Shown here: positions 15,659 to 20,957 of the stretch, piece after piece
Numbering within the stretch: position 1 is the first letter of the stretch
How the letters are laid out: every line of letters starts with the position of its first letter
Source: Verrucomicrobiota bacterium
Lineage (GTDB): Bacteria > Verrucomicrobiota > Verrucomicrobiia > Opitutales > Opitutaceae
DNA: 20,957 nucleotides
Assembly (NCBI GenBank): GCA_023446735.1
Contig: JAEXPQ010000006.1
Location: forward strand, 1 to 20,957
Reading direction: 5' to 3'
Notes under the pieces: generated by a model
The model's database searches: none
Seen by the model: the letters and a program-made list of their open reading frames with translations, nothing else
What the model was told of the DNA's origin: nothing
Position numbers and translations under genes: made by a program

Positions 15659-16201
15659 TCAGTAGTCGTAGAGGTTCGGATCGCGCGTCGGGCCGCGGCC
15701 CATCCCGCCGAAACCGCCCCCCATCCCCTCGCCCTCTTCGCCCTCGGGAAACGCGTCGCCCATCTGCTCCTCAAGCCGGTCCGGATCGGTGCCCTCCTCG
15801 AGCTTGCGCACCACCTCCTCCATCTGCTCGTCCAGCTTCTCGCCGGTCAGTTCGGACATCTTCCGCATCATCCGCCCCATCGCGCGCGGGTCGTTCTCGT
15901 CGACGCCGTCCATCTCCCGCTCCATCTCGGCGAACGCCGCCTCCATGCGGGGATCCTCCGCGTCGCCGGCGCCTTCGCCCGCCTCGGGAGCTCCGCCGGC
16001 CGGTCCCGCGCCCTCCGCCGGCGCCGGGCTCGCCTTCGGCTCCGCCGATTTTCCGGTGATCGCAAACGCCGACATCATCCGCTCCATGCGGAAAGCCGGA
16101 TTGTCGGGGCACTTCGGCACCGTCTGACCCTGCGCCAACGTCTTCGCGAAGAACTGGTAGATCTTGTTGTTGTCGGGACAGTAGTACTCGTAGATCGGCA
16201 T
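15659..16201 (-). CDS. FmdB-like putative regulatory protein with degraded zinc ribbon and acidic tail
   Basis: The 180-residue protein opens MPIYEYYCPD, the hallmark of the FmdB/CxxC_CxxC_SSSS zinc-ribbon family. The normal CxxC...CxxC becomes CPDN (Cys8-Asn11) and CPDN (Cys31-Asn34), leaving two cysteines where four bind zinc. After residue ~50 comes a low-complexity Ala/Pro/Gly linker. A long acidic and Met-rich amphipathic stretch follows (EAAFAEMEREMDGVDENDPR and MRKMSELTGEKLDEQMEEVV), then a Gly/Met-rich end. The function of the family is unknown; a regulatory role is traditional but weakly supported. It heads a same-strand run toward the DAHP synthase gene, 90 bases downstream, and is divergent from trpC across a 117-base gap. 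Confidence 0.8.
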   Translation of the reverse strand: MPIYEYYCPDNNKIYQFFAKTLAQGQTVPKCPDNPAFRMERMMSAFAITGKSAEPKASPAPAEGAGPAGGAPEAGEGAGDAEDPRMEAAFAEMEREMDGVDENDPRAMGRMMRKMSELTGEKLDEQMEEVVRKLEEGTDPDRLEEQMGDAFPEGEEGEGMGGGFGGMGRGPTRDPNLYDY

Positions 16202-16318
16202 ACCCGCGCTATGTACCCCGAGCGCCCGGCTGCTCAAGTCGCAAGTACCGGCCGCTTCCCGGGCCGCCGCCAAACGGCGCTTGCCCCCCGCGCCCAGCTT
16301 TGCCGCTATCCCGTCCCC
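16202..16318. promoter_or_regulatory. Divergent intergenic region between the FmdB-like gene and trpC
   Basis: This 117-base gap must hold promoters for both directions. No -35/-10 pair stands out, and no Trp leader peptide or attenuator is apparent. Confidence 0.4.
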
Positions 16319-17119
16319 ATGAGCGACAAACTCGCCGAGATCATGACCCACAAGCGGCAGGAGATCGCGCCGCTCTTGCGCCCGGTCTTCGAATCCGACC
16401 TCGCCGCGCTCGACGCGCGCCTGCCCAAGCCCCTCTCCTTCGCCGCCGCGCTGCGCCGCGCCGACGGCCGCCTCGCCGTCATCTCCGAAATCAAACGACG
16501 CTCGCCCTCCGCCGGCGCCATCGCCGCCACCGCCGATTCCGCCACCCAGGCCCGCCGCTATCGCGACGCCGGCGCCGACGCGCTTTCGGTCCTCACCGAC
16601 CAGAAATATTTCGGCGGATCCCTCGATGACCTCCGCTTGGTCGCCCGCGAGTTCGCCACCACCGGCCCCGCCCTTCCGCGGTTGCGCAAGGATTTCTTCA
16701 TCCACCCGGTGCAGGTCGTGGAAGCGCGCGAGGAGGGCGCCAGCGCCATCCTCATCATCGTCCGCGCCCTCGACGACGAGGAGATCAAGGCCCTCGCCGG
16801 CGCCGCCGCCGCGGCCGGCCTCGACGCACTCTTCGAGATTCACAACGAGCGCGATCTCGAACGCGCGCTCGCGCACGGCGCGAAGATCGTCGGAGTGAAC
16901 AACCGCGACCTCGCCGTCTTCAAGACCGACCTCGCCCTCTCCGAACGCCTCCTGCCGCAGGTGCCCGCCGGGATCATCAAGGTCAGCGAGAGCGGCATCT
17001 TCGGCGCCCTCGAGGCCGGCCGCGCCCGCCGCGCCGGCGCCCATGCCATCCTCGTCGGCGAAGCACTCATGAAAGCCGCCGATCCCGCCGCGTTGCTCGC
17101 GGAGATGCGCGGCGCCTGA
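16319..17119 (+). CDS. trpC: Indole-3-glycerol phosphate synthase
   Basis: The 266-residue single-domain enzyme closes the indole ring of 1-(2-carboxyphenylamino)-1-deoxyribulose 5-phosphate in tryptophan synthesis. Diagnostic TIM-barrel motifs are present: EIKRRSPSAG with Lys59, SVLTDQKYFGGS, LRKDFFIHPVQV with Lys124, VGVNNRDL, and SESGI with Glu224, then AHAILVGEALM. I chose the ATG at 16319, which gives the standard N-terminus MSDKLAEIMTHKRQEI; the open frame extends upstream antisense to the FmdB-like gene. No other trp gene lies next to it, so the pathway is split in this genome. A DAHP synthase gene in the neighbouring divergent cluster is a loose functional link. Confidence 0.95.
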   Translation: MSDKLAEIMTHKRQEIAPLLRPVFESDLAALDARLPKPLSFAAALRRADGRLAVISEIKRRSPSAGAIAATADSATQARRYRDAGADALSVLTDQKYFGGSLDDLRLVAREFATTGPALPRLRKDFFIHPVQVVEAREEGASAILIIVRALDDEEIKALAGAAAAAGLDALFEIHNERDLERALAHGAKIVGVNNRDLAVFKTDLALSERLLPQVPAGIIKVSESGIFGALEAGRARRAGAHAILVGEALMKAADPAALLAEMRGA

Positions 17120-17749
17120 GCCCACGATGCGATCTGGCCCGCGCACCAACGGTAAACCGGTAGGCAGCGAGCTCGCTCGTGCTCCGGGAAGCGCGTGCCA
17201 GCACGCTGACCTACACGGCAATTGTATCGTTGGCTGAGGCGGCGCGCCGCTCGCCCAGCCAGCGCCCCGGCGGACGAGGTTGGCCCACAGGGGGCCGGGT
17301 GATCGCGAGAAGCGGGAGGAAGTCCGGAAGCGGTATCGCCGGGTCACGGACGAATATTCCGCGCGTGTGGCAGAGTCGCCGCTCGCCGGCGGACCTTTCC
17401 TCCGAGCGAAGGCCCCCCCAGGCCGCCGCTCCGTCGTGTAACTGAACGCCGGAGTCATTCCGCCTCCCCGCTTTCGCCGCCGTCCCCGGGACCGCTCCGT
17501 CCGAGGGATTACGCTCGTTCTTCGGAGCCATCCTCGCTGCTTCGGCCGTCGACCACCGACTGTCGATGCCCTGCGCGGGCGGCGTTGCCCCAACGCCGTC
17601 GCGGGCGCGAGCCGGGGGGCGAACCGTTGGCACCCCGCATGACCAAGTGCGGAGTTTGGCCACGGAAATCCCCGCGGCGGCCGTCCCCGCGCGGTTGCAA
17701 ACCCCGCCCGCCGGCTACGCTACCATTCGCCATCGAACTCCCGCCCTCC
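17120..17749. other. 630-base intergenic region between trpC and the dehydrogenase-cytochrome gene
   Basis: No gene is supported. Open frames on the - strand are Arg/Pro/Gly-rich and look like GC-bias artefacts. The only clear structure is the nested inverted repeat at 17160-17214. I looked for RNase P, SRP and tmRNA signatures and found none complete. The promoter for the gene at 17750 should lie near the right edge but has no obvious boxes. Confidence 0.5.
17160..17214. repeat. REP-like nested inverted repeat
   Basis: The outer arms GTAGGCAGCG (17160-17169) and CGCTGACCTAC (17204-17214) pair with one bulged base. Two palindromes sit inside: AGCGAGCTCGCT (17166-17177) and GCGTGC-CA-GCACGC (17193-17206). 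It begins 40 bases after the trpC stop. The layout resembles mobile REP/BIME units; it could also act as a transcript-end structure. Confidence 0.55.
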
Positions 17750-19387
17750 ATGACTCCTCTGCGACTTGCCGTCCTCGCCGCCGCCTGTGTCACCGTCGCC
17801 GTCCACGCCGCCGCGCTCCCGGCGCCCGACCCCGACAACGGCAGCCTCGCGCTCCCGCCCGGCTTCCGCGCCCTGATCGTGGCCGACGATCTCGTCTCCG
17901 GTCGCAATCAACTGCGCTTCCTCGCCGCCGCGCCCAACGGTGATCTCTACGCCAAGACCATCCAGGGCGGCATCATCGCCCTGCGCGACGCCGATGGTGA
18001 CGGTCGTTTCGAGACCCGACGGGAATTCGGCTCCGGCGGCGGCACCGGCATCGCCTTCCACGGCGACTGGCTCTACCACTCCACCAACACCGCGGTCTTC
18101 CGGTATCCGTATCGCGCTGGCGAACTGGTCCCCGCCGGTGCGCCCGAACGCATCGTGCGCGACCTGCCCGACCAACGGTCCCACGCCGCCAAGGCCTTTG
18201 CCTTCGACGACCAGGGGCGCCTCCTGCTCGAAGTGGGCTCGCCCTACAATGTCTACAGCGAACCCGACCGCCAACTCGGCGCCAAGGGCATGGACGCCAC
18301 CGAACATCTCAAGCGCCACGGCGGCTTCTGGCGCTTCGACTCCGACCGCCCCGACCAGAGCCAGGCGGACGCCTTCCATTTCTCCACCGGCCACCGCCAT
18401 TGCCTCGCCATCGCGTGGCAGCCCATCGCCCGCGAGTTCTTCATGGTGATGATGGGCCGCGACAACCTCAGCGTCGTGGCTCCGGAGTTCTATGACGCCC
18501 TCGACAACGCCGAACGCGTCGCCGAGGAGCTGCACCGCCTCCCCGCCGGCGCCAACCTCGGCTGGCCCACCACCTACTGGGACCCGATCAAGCAGGCGCG
18601 CATGCTCGCCCCCGAGTTCGGCGGCGACAACCGCCGGCGCGCCGCGCCCGACCGCTACTCCGTGCCCCTTGTCGCCTTCCCCGCCCATTGGGCCCCGTTG
18701 CAGATGACGTTCTACGGCGGCACCCAGTTCCCCGCCCGGTACCGCGGCGGCGCCTTCGTCGCCTTCCACGGTTCCTGGAACCGCGCGCCGCTCCCCCAGG
18801 ACGGATACAACGTCGCCTTCGTCCCCTTCGACGAGCGCGGCGCGCCGCTGGGCACCTACGAGGTCTTCGCCGCCAATGCCGGCCCGCGCCGCTTCCGCAT
18901 GGGCGGTGTCGCCGTCGCCCCCGACGGCTCGCTTTTCATCTCCGAGACCGACCGCGGCCGCATCTGGCGGATCGTCCACACCGGCGAGCAACCGGCGCCC
19001 GCCGTGGCGGGCGTCACCCCACCACCGGCGCCCGCCTCGCCCGCGCCGGCACCCGTCCCCACCGACCACCCGGGCCGCACCGTCTACAACCAACTCTGCG
19101 CCGTCTGCCACATGCCCGATGGTTCCGGCGCCGGCCGCCTCAATCCCGGACTCACCGCCAGCGCCGTGGTGGCCGGGGACCCGCGGATCCTCGTCGACGT
19201 CATCCTGCGCGGTCCCGACGCCGCGCTCCCGCCGGACCGCCCCAAATACGCGAACATGATGCCCGGTTTCGCCATGCTTGAAGACCAGCAGGTGGCGGAC
19301 CTGGTGACTTACCTGCGCTCCACCTTCGGCCCCCGAGTCGCCCCGCTCACCGCGGAACAGGTCGCCACGATCCGCGCCCGGCCCTAG
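17750..19387 (+). CDS. Secreted sugar-dehydrogenase-like beta-propeller fused to cytochrome c
   Basis: The 545-residue protein starts with a signal peptide (LAVLAAACVTVAVHAAA) after the ATG at 17750; upstream in-frame codons look untranslated. Residues about 30-420 resemble the soluble glucose/sorbosone dehydrogenase beta-propeller family, usually PQQ-dependent. Supporting stretches are LPPGFRALIVADDL, SNLG-like ANLGWPTTYW, FVAFHGSWNR and MGGVAVAPDGSLFISETDRGRIWRI. A Pro/Ala linker leads to a C-terminal cytochrome c domain with heme-binding CAVCH at 450-454 and a probable axial Met in NMMPGF. It would oxidise a sugar or aldehyde in the periplasm and pass electrons to its own heme and then the respiratory chain. 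Substrate and PQQ use are inferred. It stands alone. Confidence 0.85.
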   Translation: MTPLRLAVLAAACVTVAVHAAALPAPDPDNGSLALPPGFRALIVADDLVSGRNQLRFLAAAPNGDLYAKTIQGGIIALRDADGDGRFETRREFGSGGGTGIAFHGDWLYHSTNTAVFRYPYRAGELVPAGAPERIVRDLPDQRSHAAKAFAFDDQGRLLLEVGSPYNVYSEPDRQLGAKGMDATEHLKRHGGFWRFDSDRPDQSQADAFHFSTGHRHCLAIAWQPIAREFFMVMMGRDNLSVVAPEFYDALDNAERVAEELHRLPAGANLGWPTTYWDPIKQARMLAPEFGGDNRRRAAPDRYSVPLVAFPAHWAPLQMTFYGGTQFPARYRGGAFVAFHGSWNRAPLPQDGYNVAFVPFDERGAPLGTYEVFAANAGPRRFRMGGVAVAPDGSLFISETDRGRIWRIVHTGEQPAPAVAGVTPPPAPASPAPAPVPTDHPGRTVYNQLCAVCHMPDGSGAGRLNPGLTASAVVAGDPRILVDVILRGPDAALPPDRPKYANMMPGFAMLEDQQVADLVTYLRSTFGPRVAPLTAEQVATIRARP

Positions 19388-19599
19388 CCGCTGGTCGAGG
19401 CGCCTGTTTCTGTCCTCCGCATGCTCAGCGTCCAGTCAGGTTCACGCGAAGATCCCTGGAGGAATCCAACGATGAAGCCAGCCGCGAAGTGACCCGCGAA
19501 AGCAGCTATACTTGCGGCAACACCGACGAGGGCCCCGGCCGCGACCCAACGAACCAATGAGGTCCGATCATCTGGTGCCTTCAGGTACCTCCAGCACAT
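19384..19599 (-). CDS. Small putative membrane protein, doubtful
   Basis: This 71-residue frame contains one long hydrophobic segment or two short ones (VAAGALVGVAASIAAFAGHF, AAGFIVGFL) and a polar tail. It converges with the dehydrogenase-cytochrome gene, and the two stop codons overlap. Its first ~9 codons lie antisense to the IS91-type remnant, so the original N-terminus may have been replaced by that insertion. No family is recognised. It could be a gene remnant or chance. Confidence 0.3.
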   Translation of the reverse strand: MCWRYLKAPDDRTSLVRWVAAGALVGVAASIAAFAGHFAAGFIVGFLQGSSREPDWTLSMRRTETGASTSG

Positions 19600-19892
19600 C
19601 CTGCCCGCCGGCCAGCACCGCGTGCGCTACTTCGGCTGGTTGCACCCCAGCGCCAAGCGCCGCCGCCTGCTCGTGGACGTAGCGCAGCAGAGCGAAGATG
19701 GCCGAGCACAGCGTAGGCCCGAGGCACCGACGAGGGCGAGGGCTGCGGCCCTCGCAAAGCCTGCTCGAGAAGGCGATCGTGGTGCGGGAGAAGGCGGCTC
19801 CGCCGCCGCGCTGGCACCCGCGCTGTCCCCACTGCGAGCAGTTCACGCTGGTCGTGATCGGCAAGCTCCTCCCGATCCGCGCGCCGCCATGA
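19573..19892 (+). pseudogene. C-terminal remnant of an IS91-type transposase, frameshifted
   Basis: From about 19573 to 19684 the frame reads FRYLQHILPAGQHRVRYFGW and then LHPSAKRRRLLVD, which matches the conserved C-terminal end of IS91/Y2-type rolling-circle transposases. The similarity then moves to another frame (about 19755-19892). That second frame reads SLLEKAIVVREKAAPPPRW, HPRCPHCEQFTLVVIGKL and LPIRAPP before a stop, the zinc-ribbon tail of the same family. The sequence in between fits neither frame. The N-terminal catalytic domain with its tyrosines is absent, so the copy is dead. It marks a past insertion in this accessory segment. Confidence 0.65.
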
Positions 19893-19901
19893 AGCCGCCG
19901 C

Positions 19902-19929
19902 GAAACCCTGAACTCGGAACCCGAAACTC
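19902..19929. repeat. Degenerate tandem heptamer array 5 (consensus NRAACYC)
   Basis: Four units (GAAACCC, TGAACTC, GGAACCC, GAAACTC) share A at positions 3 and 4 and C at positions 5 and 7. The array begins 9 bases after the transposase remnant stop. Confidence 0.7.
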
Positions 19930-20017
19930 GACGCGTGCCCCGCACGCGTCCAGCCACTCCTTTGCGCCCGCGTTTCGAAACTGCGGTGACACGCTGCGCC
20001 GACCCTCTCCGGATCCG

Positions 20018-20052
20018 CACCGGCCACCGCTCACCGGTCACCGGCCACCGGA
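20018..20052. repeat. Degenerate tandem heptamer array 6 (consensus CACCGNN)
   Basis: Five consecutive units all begin CACCG, followed by GC, CT, GT, GC and GA. Flanking TCCGG-like words suggest decayed further units on both sides. Confidence 0.8.
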
Positions 20053-20181
20053 AATCCGGCCCAACCGGGCGTGGATCACCGCCTCAACCCGCCGCGGCGC
20101 CAAGCGCCCGGGGAGCCGACGGAAAACACAAAGCGCAATTGGGGACGTTCGCGTCCAGACCGTTGCGATGTCGCGACTTTG

Positions 20182-20194
20182 GTAGCCGCGCTAC
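20182..20194. repeat. Short hairpin 1 of a hairpin cluster
   Basis: GTAGC and GCTAC form a perfect 5-base stem around a CGC loop. Confidence 0.5.
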
Positions 20195-20212
20195 TCGCTG
20201 TAACCGGGCTCA

Positions 20213-20227
20213 GTGGCGCTCTGCCAC
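20213..20227. repeat. Short hairpin 2 of a hairpin cluster
   Basis: GTGGC and GCCAC form a perfect 5-base stem around a 5-base loop (GCTCT). Confidence 0.5.
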
Positions 20228-20256
20228 AGGCTTCGTCTCCGGTCTGCCCCGGGCTT

Positions 20257-20309
20257 GTTCAACAAGAGTCATGTGACGGCTTCGCGTCACATAACGCTCT
20301 GGGTTAGGC
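20257..20309 (-). other. attC-like recombination site at the 3' end of the DUF2314 gene
   Basis: Read on the - strand, the site opens with GCCTAAC (20309-20303, matching the RYYYAAC R'' box) and closes with GTTGAAC (20263-20257, matching the GTTRRRY R' box). Just inside, AGAG and CTCT can pair, with unequal spacing to the outer AAC/GTT pair. The centre is a perfect 8-bp hairpin, ATGTGACG and CGTCACAT, with a 6-base loop (20271-20292). The TAA stop of the DUF2314 gene lies inside GCCTAAC, a common arrangement in integron cassettes. At 53 bases it is slightly shorter than typical attC sites, and outer-box complementarity is only partial. Confidence 0.35.
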
Positions 20310-20798
20310 CGATCTTCCGTTCCACCCATAGACTTCCTCAACTTTCGCTCTCATCCGCTTGGACATGCGTGGCAACAAGACCTTCGTGGTAAAATGACCG
20401 CAATAGACGCCGCAACGAGAGTATGCCCAGTCGGAAATCATTTCTTCAGAGACGTCGACTACACTTCCGAGCCGCAATCCCCCAAGGCCATCAGGAGCAT
20501 TCGCTAGCTTACCGATAAACCCCGATCCTCGTGCTTCGAGCGAGTCGACCCAACAGTGCTCGCTCCCGCCTTCGACGGGAAACCGGACTTTGATCGCGAA
20601 ATTGGCCATGTCAGGAGCCGGAGCAGCCAATGCATTCCGAAATTCCGGAAGTGAGGCACGCGCCTCGGCGAACGCCTTCTTCATCTCGGGATGTCCCTCC
20701 GGGAGGTATGCTATATCATGCCTGCCGAAACCGAGTAGCTTCCCAAGGAGCAGAAACGGGCTGAACACGATCAACAAAAGTATCCGTATAATGTTCAC
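20304..20798 (-). CDS. DUF2314 (YegJ-like) protein with N-terminal membrane anchor
   Basis: The 164-residue protein begins with a hydrophobic helix (IIRILLLIVFSPFLLLGKLLG, residues 3-23), then a DUF2314 domain. Family features are EMKKAFAEARASLPEFRNAL, FAIKVRFPVEGG, EHCWVDSLE, GKLANAPDG and MISDWAYSRCGVYCGHFT. The function of DUF2314 is unknown. Translation appears to start at GTG (20798); AGGCGA about 8 bases upstream is a weak ribosome-binding site. The gene is clearly AT-richer than the rest of the window and uses codons such as ATA, TTG and AGG-type words that neighbours avoid, so it was probably acquired recently. Attachment-like boxes lie on both sides (20303-20309 and 20864-20870), which suggests a gene cassette. 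Confidence 0.78.
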   Translation of the reverse strand: MNIIRILLLIVFSPFLLLGKLLGFGRHDIAYLPEGHPEMKKAFAEARASLPEFRNALAAPAPDMANFAIKVRFPVEGGSEHCWVDSLEARGSGFIGKLANAPDGLGGLRLGSVVDVSEEMISDWAYSRCGVYCGHFTTKVLLPRMSKRMRAKVEEVYGWNGRSA

Positions 20799-20828
20799 CG
20801 ATTTCTCGCCTAGACACTACAAGTGAGA

Positions 20829-20849
20829 CACGGCGGGAAGCGAGCCGTG
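20829..20849. repeat. Hairpin upstream of the DUF2314 gene
   Basis: CACGGC and GCCGTG form a perfect 6-base stem with a 9-base loop, about 30 bases upstream of the GTG start on the - strand. Confidence 0.45.
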
Positions 20850-20863
20850 ATTGGAAGACGGAC

Positions 20864-20870
20864 ACCTAAC
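20864..20870 (-). other. Possible attachment core box upstream of the DUF2314 gene
   Basis: On the - strand this reads GTTAGGT, matching the GTTRRRY core where integron cassettes begin. The sequence to its right holds a GCCGC-TGC-GCGGC hairpin, but no partner CTAAC box is found before the window ends. The site is therefore incomplete in view. Confidence 0.25.
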
Positions 20871-20957
20871 CGCCGTTGCCTCTGCTGTCTGGTTGAACCA
20901 AGCCGCTGCGCGGCGGCGGGGTGCTGGAGATTGGGGTGGGCCTTGGCGCATGGGGTG

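Larger units (their letters stand above)
19893..20303. other. 411-base non-coding accessory region with two heptamer arrays and hairpins
   Basis: No gene is supported here. The region contains heptamer arrays 5 and 6, three compact hairpins, a short palindrome at 20254-20266 and an attC-like structure at its right edge. Open frames such as one from a GTG at 20071 show no family features. Confidence 0.5.

Noticed and set aside
16202..16318. Trp leader peptide or T-box before trpC
   Set aside because: No short Trp-rich frame, T-box motif or terminator/antiterminator pair is visible.
17300..17350. GGAGGAAGTCCGGA-like stretch resembling RNase P or SRP RNA cores
   Set aside because: The exact GGAAAGTCCGGGC core, the distal partner of RNase P, and the SRP GGTCAGG/AGCAGCC pair are all missing.
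17585..17749. 55-codon N-terminal extension of the dehydrogenase-cytochrome gene
   Set aside because: It is basic and proline-rich, and would bury the clear signal peptide that begins at the ATG at 17750.
17211..17907. Overlapping - strand open frames in the trpC-dehydrogenase gap
   Set aside because: They are Arg/Pro/Gly-rich with no hydrophobic core or family motif, and one runs into the dehydrogenase coding region.
1512..20052. Heptamer arrays considered as CRISPR
   Set aside because: Units are 7 bases with no spacers, each array uses a different word, and no cas gene is present.
20071..20307. + strand 78-codon frame from a GTG
   Set aside because: It runs across the hairpin cluster and the attC-like site and has no ribosome-binding site or family features.

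Overview
The window is about 21 kb of GC-rich chromosomal DNA, tightly packed, with very few Shine-Dalgarno motifs in front of its genes. The base composition, the GldA/GldF/GldG/DUF4340 transporter block and the style of the core genes suggest a verrucomicrobial genome, most likely Opitutaceae-like. That placement is inference; there is no rRNA here to confirm it.

Left part (1-11776, all + strand). The 3' end of an AraC-type regulator is followed by nadC (NAD synthesis), a biotin-protein ligase (birA) and a secreted coiled-coil protein of unknown function. Next comes an ABC-2 type export block: ATPase, permease, GldG-like auxiliary protein and a DUF4340 protein built of four repeats. Fourteen bases later lies a hybrid sensor kinase with an ABC-type periplasmic binding domain, a transmembrane segment, HisKA/HATPase and a C-terminal receiver. 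Tight spacing suggests ATPase to kinase is one transcription unit.

Middle part (11850-16201, all - strand). Read in the direction of transcription, the order is a FmdB-like protein with a degraded zinc ribbon, a divergent DAHP synthase, an SDR oxidoreductase, infC (IF-3) and an N-acetylmuramoyl-L-alanine amidase. Divergent from it on the + strand are trpC (16319-17119) and, after a 630-base gap, a secreted sugar-dehydrogenase-like beta-propeller fused to cytochrome c (17750-19387).

Right part (19388-20957) is accessory DNA. It holds a doubtful small membrane ORF, a broken IS91-type transposase end, several hairpins, and an AT-richer DUF2314 (YegJ-like) gene. The stop codon of that gene lies inside a GCCTAAC box, as in an integron gene cassette.

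The most unusual signal is not a gene. Six separate non-coding arrays of degenerate tandem heptamers (1512-1567, 5073-5135, 7396-7430, 7454-7481, 19902-19929, 20018-20052) share a strict 7-base period but each has a different consensus word. Three of them end at or within 10 bases of a start codon. There is also a 40-base near-perfect palindrome at 3850-3889 and a REP-like nested inverted repeat at 17160-17214.
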